Shown here in pieces: positions 52,642 to 64,000 of a stretch of 64,000 bases of DNA. Within the stretch, counting starts at the first letter, position 1. The number at the start of each line of letters is the position of its first letter. This DNA is from Auanema rhodensis (Eukaryota; Nematoda; Chromadorea; Rhabditida; Rhabditidae), in NCBI GenBank assembly GCA_964057225.1, contig OZ059897.1:20832001-20896000 (forward strand). Reading direction: 5' to 3'. Position numbers and translations under genes: made by a program. The notes under the pieces were generated by a model. The model did no database searches and had not been told where the DNA came from. It saw nothing but the letters and a program-made list of their open reading frames with translations.

Positions 52642-55600
52642 AGATGTTTTTAGATTCCTTTTTTCAAGGCAAAGACGATGGACAATGTTATTCAACGAAA
52701 AAATTAATTCTTCAGGGTGAAAATCGAGGATATAAGTGTGAACTTATATCAGTTGATATCTCGGTGCATTTTTAAGCTAGCGCAAATCTGATAACACAGA
52801 TCGACGCAGCTTAAAAATCCGCATCGAATGCACTATACTACATTGAAAAACGCTTAATACAAAAATTAGTTATGATCGTTTGAAAAATGATGCATTAGTG
52901 TATGTTGAGTTTCCATGTACACTCAACATTGCTTCCAAAAACATTTTGACAAAAATTTTTTCGAAAAATTTCAAAATAATTTAGCGAAAAGTAGATGTTT
53001 TTAGATTCGATTTTTCAAGGCAAAGACGATGGACAATGTTATTCAACGAAAAAATTAATTCTTCAGGGTGAAAATCGAGGATATAAGTGTGAACTTATAT
53101 CAGTTGATATCTCGGTGCATTTTTAAGCTAGCGCAATTCTGATAACACAGATCGACGCAGCTTAAAAATCCGCATCGAATGCACTATACTACATTGAGAA
53201 AAGCTTAATACAAAAATTAGTTATGATCGTTTGAAAAATGATGCATTAGTGTATGTTGAGTTTCCATGTACACTCAACATTGCTTCCAAAAACATTTTGA
53301 CAAAAATTTTTTCGAAAAATTTCAAAATAATTTAGCAAAAAGTAGATGTTTTTAGATTCCATTTTTCAAGGCAAAGACGATGGACAATGTTATTCAACGA
53401 AAAAATTAATTCTTCAGGGTGAAAATCGAGGATATAAGTGTGAACTTATATCAGTTGATATCTCGGTGCATTTTTAAGCTAGCGCAAATCTGATAACACA
53501 GATCGACGCAGCTTAAAAATCCGCATCGAATGCACTATACTACATTGAGAAAAGCTTAATACAAAAATTAGTTATGATCGTTTGAAAAATGATGCATTAG
53601 TGTATGTTGAGTTTCCATGTACACTCAACATTGCTTCCAAAAACATTTTGACAAAAATTTTTTCGAAAAATTTCAAAATAATTTAGCAAAAAGTAGATGT
53701 TTTTAGATTCCATTTTTTAAGGCAAAGACGATGGACAATGTTATTCAACGAAAAAATTAATTCTTCAGGGTGAAAATCGAGGATATAAGTGTGAACTTAT
53801 ATCAGTTGATATCTCGGTGCATTTTTAAGCTAGCGCAAATCTGATAACACAGATCGACGCAGCTTAAAAATCCGCATCGAATGCACTATACTACATTGAG
53901 AAAAGCTTAATACAAAAATTAGTTATGATCGTTTGAAAAATGATGCATTAGTGTATGTTGAGTTTCCATGTACACTCAACATTGCTTCCAAAAACATTTT
54001 GACAAAAATTTTTTCGAAAAATTTCAAAATAATTTAGCAAAAAGTAGATGTTTTTAGATTCGATTTTTCAAGGCAAAGACGATGGACAATGTTATTCAAC
54101 GAAAAAACTAATTCTTCAGGGTGAAAATCGAGGATATAAGTGTGAACTTATATCAGTTGATATCTCGGTGCATTTTTAAGCTAGCGCAAATCTGATAACA
54201 CAGATCGACGCAGCTTAAAAATCCGCATCGAATGCACTATACTACATTGAGAAACGCTTGATACAAAAATTAGTTATGATCGTTTGAAAAATGATGCATT
54301 AGTGTATGTTGAGTTTCCATGTACACTCAACATTGCTTCCAAAAACATTTTGACAAAAATTTTTTCGAAAAATTTCAAAATAATTTAGCAAAAAGTAGAT
54401 GTTTTTAGATTCCTTTTTTCAAGGCAAAGACGATGGACAATGTTATTCAACGAAAAAATTAATTCTTCAGGGTGAAAATCGAGGATATAAGTGTGAACTT
54501 ATATCAGTTGATATCTCGGTGCATTTTTAAGCTAGCGCAAATCTGATAACACAGATCGACGCAGCTTAAAAATCCGCATCGAATGCACTATACTACATTG
54601 AAAAACGCTTAATACAAAAATTAGTTATGATCGTTTGAAAAATGATGCATTAGTGTATGTTGAGTTTCCATGTACACTCAACATTGCTTCCAAAAACATT
54701 TTGACAAAAATTTTTTCGAAAAATTTCAAAATAATTTAGCGAAAAGTAGATGTTTTTAGATTCGATTTTTCAAGGCAAAGACGATGGACAATGTTATTCA
54801 ACGAAAAAATTAATTCTTCAGGGTGAAAATCGAGGATATAAGTGTGAACTTATATCAGTTGATATCTCGGTGCATTTTTAAGCTAGCGCAATTCTGATAA
54901 CACAGATCGACGCAGCTTAAAAATCCGCATCGAATGCACTATACTACATTGAGAAAAGCTTAATACAAAAATTAGTTATGATCGTTTGAAAAATGATGCA
55001 TTAGTGTATGTTGAGTTTCCATGTACACTCAACATTGCTTCCAAAAACATTTTGACAAAAATTTTTTCGAAAAATTTCAAAATAATTTAGCAAAAAGTAG
55101 ATGTTTTTAGATTCCATTTTTCAAGGCAAAGACGATGGACAATGTTATTCAACGAAAAAATTAATTCTTCAGGGTGAAAATCGAGGATATAAGTGTGAAC
55201 TTATATCAGTTGATATCTCGGTGCATTTTTAAGCTAGCGCAAATCTGATAACACAGATCGACGCAGCTTAAAAATCCGCATCGAATGCACTATACTACAT
55301 TGAAAAACGCTTAATACAAAAATTAGTTATGATCGTTTGAAAAATGATGCATTAGTGTATGTTGAGTTTCCATGTACACTCAACATTGCTTCCAAAAACA
55401 TTTTGACAAAAATTTTTTCGAAAAATTTCAAAATAATTTAGCAAAAAGTAGATGTTTTTAGATTCGATTTTTCAAGGCAAAGACGATGGACAATGTTATT
55501 CAACGAAAAAATTAATTCTTCAGGGTGAAAATCGAGGATATAAGTGTGAACTTATATCAGTTGATATCTCGGTGCATTTTTAAGCTAGCGCAAATCTGAT

Positions 55601-56151
55601 AACACAGATCGACGCAGCTTAAAAATCCGCATCGAATGCACTATACTACATTGAGAAACGCTTGATACAAAAATTAGTTATGATCGTTTGAAAAATGATG
55701 CATTAGTGTATGTTGAGTTTCCATGTACACTCAACATTGCTTCCAAAAACATTTTGACAAAAATTTTTTCGAAAAATTTCAAAATAATTTAGCAAAAAGT
55801 AGATGTTTTTAGATTCCTTTTTTCAAGGCAAAGACGATGGACAATGTTATTCAACGAAAAAATTATTTCTTCAGGGTGAAAATCGAGGATATAAGTGTGA
55901 ACTTATATCAGTTGATATCTCGGTGCATTTTTAAGCTAGCGCAAATCTGATAACACAGATCGACGCAGCTTAAAAATCCGCATCGAATGCACTATACTAC
56001 ATTGAGAAACGCTTGATACAAAAATTAGTTATGATCGTTTGAAAAATGATGCATTAGTGTATGTTGAGTTTCCATGTACACTCAACATTGCTTCCAAAAA
56101 CATTTTGACAAAAATTTTTTCGAAAAATTTCAAAATAATTTAGCAAAAAGT
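52642..56151 (+). repeat. Partial five-monomer duplication
   Basis: A GATTCCT unit followed by a GATTCGA unit with the rare core variant GCAATTCTG occurs at 52642 and again at 54397. The rare variant repeats 1,755 bp apart (GCGCA at 53131 and 54886). After the third unit the copies diverge: the first continues with a TTTTTTAAGG unit and then the GATTCGA/CGCTTGAT unit (54046), the second goes directly to GATTCGA/CGCTTGAT (55450). One monomer was gained or lost after duplication. Confidence 0.8.
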
Positions 56152-59100
56152 AGATGTTTTTAGATTCCATTTTTCAAGGCAAAGACGATGGACAATGTTA
56201 TTCAACGAAAAAATATTTTCTTCAGGGTGAAAATCGAGGATATAAGTGTGAACTTATATCAGTTGATATCTCGGTGCATTTTCAAGCTAGCGCAAATCTG
56301 ATAACACAGATCGACGCAGCTTAAAAATCCGCATCGAATGCACTATACTACATTGAGAAAAGCTTAATACAAAAATTAGTTATGATCGTTTGAAAAATGA
56401 TGCATTAGTGTATGTTGAGTTTCCATGTACACTCAACATTGCTTCCAAAAACATTTTGACAAAAATTTTTTCGAAAAATTTCAAAATAATTTAGCAAAAA
56501 GTAGATGTTTTTAGATTCCATTTTTCAAGGCAAAGACGATGGACAATGTTATTCAACGAAAAAATTAATTCTTCAGGGTGAAAATCGAGGATATAAGTGT
56601 GAACTTATATCAGTTGATATCTCGGTGCATTTTTAAGCTAGCGCAAATCTGATAACACAGATCGACGCAGCTTAAAAATCCGCATCGAATGCACTATACT
56701 ACATTGAAAAACGCTTAATACAAAAATTAGTTATGATCGTTTGAAAAATGATGCATTAGTGTATGTTGAGTTTCCATGTACACTCAACATTGCTTCCAAA
56801 AACATTTTGACAAAAATTTTTTCGAAAAATTTCAAAATAATTTAGCAAAAAGTAGATGTTTTTAGATTCGATTTTTCAAGGCAAAGACGATGGACAATGT
56901 TATTCAACGAAAAAATTAATTCTTCAGGGTGAAAATCGAGGATATAAGTGTGAACTTATATCAGTTGATATCTCGGTGCATTTTTAAGCTAGCGCAAATC
57001 TGATAACACAGATCGACGCAGCTTAAAAATCCGCATCGAATGCACTATACTACATTGAGAAACGCTTGATACAAAAATTAGTTATGATCGTTTGAAAAAT
57101 GATGCATTAGTGTATGTTGAGTTTCCATGTACACTCAACATTGCTTCCAAAAACATTTTGACAAAAATTTTTTCGAAAAATTTCAAAATAATTTAGCAAA
57201 AAGTAGATGTTTTTAGATTCCTTTTTTCAAGGCAAAGACGATGGACAATGTTATTCAACGAAAAAATTATTTCTTCAGGGTGAAAATCGAGGATATAAGT
57301 GTGAACTTATATCAGTTGATATCTCGGTGCATTTTTAAGCTAGCGCAAATCTGATAACACAGATCGACGCAGCTTAAAAATCCGCATCGAATGCACTATA
57401 TTACATTGAAAAACGCTTAATACAAGAATTAGTTATGATCGTTTGAAAAATGATGCATTAGTGTATGTTGAGTTTCCATGTACACTCAACATTGCTTCCA
57501 AAAACATTTTGACAAAAATTTTTTCGAAAAATTTCAAAATAATTTAGCAAAAAGTAGATGTTTTTAGATTCCTTTTTTCAAGGCAAAGACGATGGACAAT
57601 GTTATTCAACGAGAAAATTAATTCTTCAGGGTGAAAATCGAGGATATAAGTGTGAACTTATATCAGTTGATATCTCGGTGCATTTTTAAGCTAGCGCAAA
57701 TCTGATAACACAGATCGACGCAGCTTAAAAATCCGCATCGAATGCACTATACTACATTGAAAAACGCTTAATACAAAAATTAGTTATGATCGTTTGAAAA
57801 ATGATGCATTAGTGTATGTTGAGTTTCCATGTACACTCAACATTGCTTCCAAAAACATTTTGACAAAAATTTTTTCGAAAAATTTCAAAATAATTTAGCG
57901 AAAAGTAGATGTTTTTAGATTCGATTTTTCAAGGCAAAGACGATGGACAATGTTATTCAACGAAAAAATTAATTCTTCAGGGTGAAAATCGAGGATATAA
58001 GTGTGAACTTATATCAGTTGATATCTCGGTGCATTTTCAAGCTAGCGCAAATTTGATAACACAGATCGACGCAGCTTAAAAATCCGCATCGAATGCACTA
58101 TACTACATTGAGAAAAGCTTAATACAAAAATTAGTTATGATCGTTTGAAAAATGATGCATTAGTGTATGTTGAGTTTCCATATACACTCAACATTGCTTC
58201 CAAAAACATTTTGACAAAAATTTTTTCGAAAAATTTCAAAATAATTTAGCAAAAAGTAGATGTTTTTAGATTCCATTTTTCAAGGCAAAGACGATGGACA
58301 ATGTTATTCAACGAAAAAATTAATTCTTCAGGGTGAAAATCGAGGATATAAGTGTGAACTTATATCAGTTGATATCTCGGTGCATTTTCAAGCTAGCGCA
58401 AATCTGATAACACAGATCGACGCAGCTTAAAAATCCGCATCGAATGCACTATACTACATTGAGAAAAGCTTAATACAAAAATTAGTTATGATCGTTTGAA
58501 AAATGATGCATTAGTGTATGTTGAGTTTCCATGTACACTCAACATTGCTTCCAAAAACATTTTGACAAAAATTTTTTCGAAAAATTTCAAAATAATTTAG
58601 CAAAAAGTAGATGTTTTTAGATTCCATTTTTCAAGGCAAAGACGATGGACAATGTTATTCAACGAAAAAATTAATTCTTCAGGGTGAAAATCGAGGATAT
58701 AAGTGTGAACTTATATCAGTTGATATCTCGGTGCATTTTTAAGCTAGCGCAAATCTGATAACACAGATCGACGCAGCTTAAAAATCCGCATCGAATGCAC
58801 TATACTACATTGAAAAACGCTTAATACAAAAATTAGTTATGATCGTTTGAAAAATGATGCATTAGTGTATGTTGAGTTTCCATGTACACTCAACATTGCT
58901 TCCAAAAACATTTTGACAAAAATTTTTTCGAAAAATTTCAAAATAATTTAGCAAAAAGTAGATGTTTTTAGATTCGATTTTTCAAGGCAAAGACGATGGA
59001 CAATGTTATTCAACGAAAAAATTAATTCTTCAGGGTGAAAATCGAGGATATAAGTGTGAACTTATATCAGTTGATATCTCGGTGCATTTTTAAGCTAGCG

Positions 59101-62100
59101 CAAATCTGATAACACAGATCGACGCAGCTTAAAAATCCGCATCGAATGCACTATACTACATTGAAAAACGCTTAATACAAAAATTAGTTATGATCGTTTG
59201 AAAAATGATGCATTAGTGTATGTTGAGTTTCCATGTACACTCAACATTGCTTCCAAAAACATTTTGACAAAAATTTTTTCGAAAAATTTCAAAATAATTT
59301 AGCAAAAAGTAGATGTTTTTAGATTCGATTTTTCAAGGCAAAGACGATGGACAATGTTATTCAACGAAAAAATTAATTCTTCAGGGTGAAAATCGAGGAT
59401 ATAAGTGTGAACTTATATCAGTTGATATCTCGGTGCATTTTTAAGCTAGCGCAAATCTGATAACACAGATCGACGCAGCTTAAAAATCCGCATCGAATGC
59501 ACTATACTACATTGAGAAACGCTTGATACAAAAATTAGTTATGATCGTTTGAAAAATGATGCATTAGTGTATGTTGAGTTTCCATGTACACTCAACATTG
59601 CTTCCAAAAACATTTTGACAAAAAGTTTTTCGAAAAATTTCAAAATAATTTAGCAAAAAGTAGATGTTTTTAGATTCCTTTTTTCAAGGCAAAGACGATG
59701 GACAATGTTATTCAACGAAAAAATTATTTCTTCAGGGTGAAAATCGAGGATATAAGTGTGAACTTATATCAGTTGATATCTCGGTGCATTTTTAAGCTAG
59801 CGCAAATCTGATAACACAGATCGACGCAGCTTAAAAATCCGCATCGAATGCACTATATTACATTGAAAAACGCTTAATACAAGAATTAGTTATGATCGTT
59901 TGAAAAATGATGCATTAGTGTATGTTGAGTTTCCATGTACACTCAACATTGCTTCCAAAAACATTTTGACAAAAATTTTTTCGAAAAATTTCAAAATAAT
60001 TTAGCAAAAAGTAGATGTTTTTAGATTCCTTTTTTCAAGGCAAAGACGATGGACAATGTTATTCAACGAGAAAATTAATTCTTCAGGGTGAAAATCGAGG
60101 ATATAAGTGTGAACTTATATCAGTTGATATCTCGGTGCATTTTTAAGCTAGCGCAAATCTGATAACACAGATCGACGCAGCTTAAAAATCCGCATCGAAT
60201 GCACTATACTACATTGAGAAAAGCTTAATACAAAAATTAGTTATGATCGTTAGAAAAATGATGCATTAGTGTATGTTGAGTTTCCATGTACACTCAACAT
60301 TGCTTCCAAAAACATTTTGACAAAAATTTTTTCGAAAAATTTCAAAATAATTTACCAAAAAGTAGATGTTTTTAGATTCCATTTTTCAAGGCAAAGACGA
60401 TAGACAATGTTATTCAACGAAAAAGTTAATTCTTCAGGGTGAAAATCGAGGATATAAGTGTGAACTTATATCAGTTGATATCTCGGTGCATTTTTAAGCT
60501 AGCGCAAATCTGATAACACAGATCGACGCAGCTTAAAAATCCGCATCGAATGCACTATATTACATTGAGAAACACTTGATACAAAAATTAGTTATGATCG
60601 TTTGAAAAATGATGCATTAGTGTATGTTGAGTTTCCATGTACACTCAACATTGCTTCCAAAAACATTTTGACAAAAATTTTTTCGAAAAATTTCAAAATA
60701 ATTTACCAAAAAGTAGATGTTTTTAGATTCCATTTTTCAAGGCAAAGACGATAGACAATGTTATTCAACGAAAAAGTTAATTCTTCAGGGTGAAAATCGA
60801 GGATATAAGTGTGAACTTATATCAGTTGATATCTCGGTGCATTTTTAAGCTAGCGCAAATCTGATAACACAGATCGACGCAGCTTAAAAATCCGCATCGA
60901 ATGCACTATATTACATTGAGAAACACTTGATACAAAAATTAGTTATGATCGTTTGAAAAATGATGCATTAGTGTATGTTGAGTTTCCATGTACACTCAAC
61001 ATTGCTTCCAAAAACATTTTGACAAAAATTTTTTCGAAAAATTTCAAAATAATTTAGCAAAAAGTAGATGTTTTTAGATTCGATTTTTCAAGGCAAAGAC
61101 GATGGACAATGTTATTCAACGAAAAAATTAATTCTTCAGGGTGAAAATCGAGGATATAAGTGTGAACTTATATCAGTTGATATCTCGGTGCATTTTTAAG
61201 CTAGCGCAAATCTGATAACACAGATCGACGCAGCTTAAAAATCCGCATCTAATGCACTATACTACATTGAGAAAAGCTTAATACAAAAATTAGTTATGAT
61301 CGTTTGAAAAATGATGCATTAGTGTATGTTGAGTTTCCATGTACACTCAACATTGCTTCCAAAAACATTTTGACAAAAATTTTTTCGAAAAATTTCAAAA
61401 TAATTTAGCAAAAAATAGATGTTTTTAGATTCGATTTTTCAAGGCAAAGACGATGGACAATGTTATTCAACGAAAAAATTATTTCTTCAGGGTGAAAATC
61501 GAGGATATAAGTGTGAACTTATATCAGTTGATATCTCGGTGCATTTTTAAGCTAGCGCAAATCTGATAACACAGATCGACGCAGCTTAAAAATCCGCATC
61601 GAATGCACTATATTACATTGAAAAACGCTTAATACAAGAATTAGTTATGATCGTTTGAAAAATGATGCATTAGTGTATGTTGAGTTTCCATGTACACTCA
61701 ACATTGCTTCCAAAAACATTTTGACAAAAATTTTTTCGAAAAATTTCAAAATAATTTACCAAAAAGTAGATGTTTTTAGATTCCATTTTTCAAGGCAAAG
61801 ACGATAGACAATGTTATTCAACGAAAAAGTTAATTCTTCAGGGTGAAAATCGAGGATATAAGTGTGAACTTATATCAGTTGATATCTCGGTGCATTTTTA
61901 AGCTAGCGCAAATCTGATAACACAGATCGACGCAGCTTAAAAATCCGCATCGAATGCACTATATTACATTGAGAAACACTTAATACAAAAATTAGTTATG
62001 ATCGTTTGAAAAATGATGCATTAGTGTATGTTGAGTTTCCATGTACACTCAACATTGCTTCCAAAAACATTTTGACAAAAATTTTTTCGAAAAATTTCAA

Positions 62101-63873
62101 AATAATTTAGCAAAAAGTAGATGTTTTTAGATTCCTTTTTTCAAGGCAAAGACGATGGACAATGTTATTCAACGAAAAAATTATTTCTTCAGGGTGAAAA
62201 TCGAGGATATAAGTGTGAACTTATATCAGTTGATATCTCGGTGCATTTTTAAGCTAGCGCAAATCTGATAACACAGATCGACGCAGCTTAAAAATCCGCA
62301 TCAAATGCACTATATTACATTGAAAAACGCTTAATACAAAAATTAGTTATGATCGTTTGAAAAATGATGCATTAGTGTATGTTGAGTTTCCATGTACACT
62401 CAACATTGCTTCCAAAAACATTTTGACAAAAATTTTTTCGAAAAATTTCAAAATAATTTAGCAAAAAGTAGATGTTTTTAGATTCCATTTTTCAAGGCAA
62501 AGACGATGGACAATGTTATTCAACGAAAAAATTAATTCTTCAGGGTGAAAATCGAGGATATAAGTGTGAACTTATATCAGTTGATATCTCGGTGCATTTT
62601 TAAGCTAGCGCAAATCTGATAACACAGATCGACGCAGCTTAAAAATCCGCATCGAATGCACTATACTACATTGAGAAACGCTTGATACAAAAATTAGTTA
62701 TGATCGTTTGAAAAATGATGCATTAGTGTATGTTGAGTTTCCATGTACACTCAACATTGCTTCCAAAAACATTTTGACAAAAATTTTTTCGAAAAATTTC
62801 AAAATAATTTAGCAAAAAGTAGATGTTTTTAGATTCCTTTTTTCAAGGCAAAGACGATGGACAATGTTATTCAACGAAAAAATTATTTCTTCAGGGTGAA
62901 AATCGAGGATATAAGTGTGAACTTATATCAGTTGATATCTCGGTGCATTTTTAAGCTAGCGCAAATCTGATAACACAGATCGACGCAGCTTAAAAATCCG
63001 CATCGAATGCACTATATTACATTGAAAAACGCTTAATACAAGAATTAGTTATGATCGTTTGAAAAATGATGCATTAGTGTATGTTGAGTTTCCATGTACA
63101 CTCAACATTGCTTCCAAAAACATTTTGACAAAAATTTTTTCGAAAAATTTCAAAATAATTTAGCAAAAAGTAGATGTTTTTAGATTCCTTTTTTCAAGGC
63201 AAAGACGATGGACAATGTTATTCAACGAGAAAATTAATTCTTCAGGGTGAAAATCGAGGATATAAGTGTGAACTTATATCAGTTGATATCTCGGTGCATT
63301 TTTAAGCTAGCGCAAATCTGATAACACAGATCGACGCAGCTTAAAAATCCGCATCGAATGCACTATACTACATTGAGAAAAGCTTAATACAAAAATTAGT
63401 TATGATCGTTAGAAAAATGATGCATTAGTGTATGTTGAGTTTCCATGTACACTCAACATTGCTTCCAAAAACATTTTGACAAAAATTTTTTCGAAAAATT
63501 TCTAAATAATTTACCAAAAAGTAGATGTTTTTAGATTCCATTTTTCAAGGCAAAGACGATAGACAATGTTATTCAACGAAAAAGTTAATTCTTCAGGGTG
63601 AAAATCGAGGATATAAGTGTGAACTTATATCAGTTGATATCTCGGTGCATTTTTAAGCTAGCGCAAATCTGATAACACAGATCGACGCAGCTTAAAAATC
63701 CGCATCGAATGCACTATATTACATTGAGAAACACTTGATACAAAAATTAGTTATGATCGTTTGAAAAATGATGCATTAGTGTATGTTGAGTTTCCATGTA
63801 CACTCAACATTGCTTCCAAAAACATTTTGACAAAAATTTTTTCGAAAAATTTCAAAATAATTTAGCAAAAAGT

Positions 63874-64000
63874 AGATGTTTTTAGATTCCTTTTTTCAAG
63901 GCAAAGACGATGGACAATGTTATTCAACGAGAAAATTAATTCTTCAGGGTGAAAATCGAGGATATAAGTGTGAACTTATATCAGTTGATATCTCGGTGCA
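63874..64000 (+). repeat. Truncated last monomer (127 bp)
   Basis: The window ends 127 bp into a B-type unit (GATTCCT, CGAGAAAATT), just inside the invariant core. The array plainly continues beyond the window on the right, as it does on the left, where the first 4 bases are the tail of a preceding unit. Neither array edge is visible. Confidence 0.97.

Larger units (their letters stand above)
1..64000 (+). repeat. Satellite DNA array, 351-bp monomer, about 182 copies
   Basis: The same 351-bp unit recurs without interruption from the first to the last base, always in one orientation. Phased on the AGATG motif, monomers start at 5, 356, 707, 1058 and so on to 63874. The bookkeeping closes exactly: 4 bp, then 182 complete units, then 127 bp, with fourteen 350-bp spacings and one 352-bp spacing. 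Copies differ mostly by point changes that group into linked haplotypes. No mobile element, gene or unique spacer interrupts it. Long homogeneous satellites of this kind are typical of centromeric or pericentromeric heterochromatin; that location is an inference. A unit of 351 bp is close to two nucleosome repeats, a common satellite size class. I do not recognise the family. The strand is nominal. Confidence 0.98.
51589..64000 (+). repeat. Block 6: late module with TACAAGAATT marker
   Basis: The recurring order is a GATTCGA (or GATTCCA) unit with back GAGAAACGCTTGAT, a GATTCCT/ATTATTTC unit carrying TACAAGAATT, a B unit, and often A. TACAAGAATT starts at 57421, 59878, 61633 and 63037, that is 7, 5 and 4 monomers apart. 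The 61417 copy is a fusion: GATTCGA front with an ATTATTTC/TACAAGAATT body and back. A units reappear here (60364, 60715, 61768, 63523) with a C-like back, GAGAAACACTT, a front-back pairing not seen among the A units of block 4. B-type units start at 51940, 57556, 60013, 63172 and 63874. Confidence 0.8.

Noticed and set aside
1-64000. CRISPR array
   Set aside because: Regular repetition could suggest one, but the repeated unit is 351 bp with no unique spacers, and the differences between copies are point variants.
1-64000. Tandem transposon or rDNA spacer array
   Set aside because: There are no terminal repeats, target-site duplications, coding remnants or rRNA sequence in the unit, and no partial or reversed copies.

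Overview
The whole 64-kb window is one uninterrupted head-to-tail satellite DNA array. The unit is 351 bp. Following the diagnostic junction motif from end to end gives 182 complete monomers, with 4 bp of a preceding unit at the left edge and 127 bp of a following one at the right. Fourteen monomer-to-monomer spacings are 350 bp (a 1-bp deletion that defines one subfamily), one is 352 bp, and all others are 351 bp; the total accounts for every base. All copies face the same way. I see no protein gene, tRNA, rRNA, CRISPR, transposon, inversion or unique-sequence island.

Organism: a repetitive nuclear region of a eukaryote, probably centromeric, pericentromeric or other constitutive heterochromatin, because tens of kilobases of homogeneous satellite with higher-order structure are typical there. 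One hand-counted monomer (356-706) has about 31% GC and 12 CpG, an observed/expected ratio near 1.4. The lack of CpG depletion fits a lineage with little CpG methylation, such as many insects, better than a vertebrate or plant. I do not recognise the satellite and cannot name a species.

Monomer anatomy (phase starts at the AGATG motif, reference copy 356-706): a variable 'front' (end of one unit plus about the first 78 bp of the next), a nearly invariant core of about 118 bp (434-551), a short variable 'back' (552-571), and a second conserved stretch (572-677). The conserved parts hold several inverted repeats, including a compound 19-bp dyad at 482-532.

Layout by subfamily: 1-11.6 kb, mainly a three-monomer family (1,053 bp) with a five-monomer tandem duplication at 6.7-10.2 kb; 11.6-13.7 kb, a two-monomer unit in three copies; 13.7-17.6 kb, a five-monomer duplication; 17.6-37.5 kb, a rearranged higher-order repeat whose clearest unit is six monomers (2,105 bp), with a run of six 'deletion' monomers at 31.6-33.7 kb; 37.5-51.6 kb, another subfamily mixture with a four-monomer duplication at 42.8-45.6 kb; 51.6-64 kb, a late module with five-, seven- and four-monomer spacings.

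The main results beyond 'satellite' are these: the higher-order maps are local and change every few kilobases; five-monomer (1,755-bp) offsets recur in independent places; front and back haplotypes reassort across the invariant core, which suggests that unequal exchange or conversion resolves there; and two subfamily-defining variants fall on the same base pair of the core dyad.
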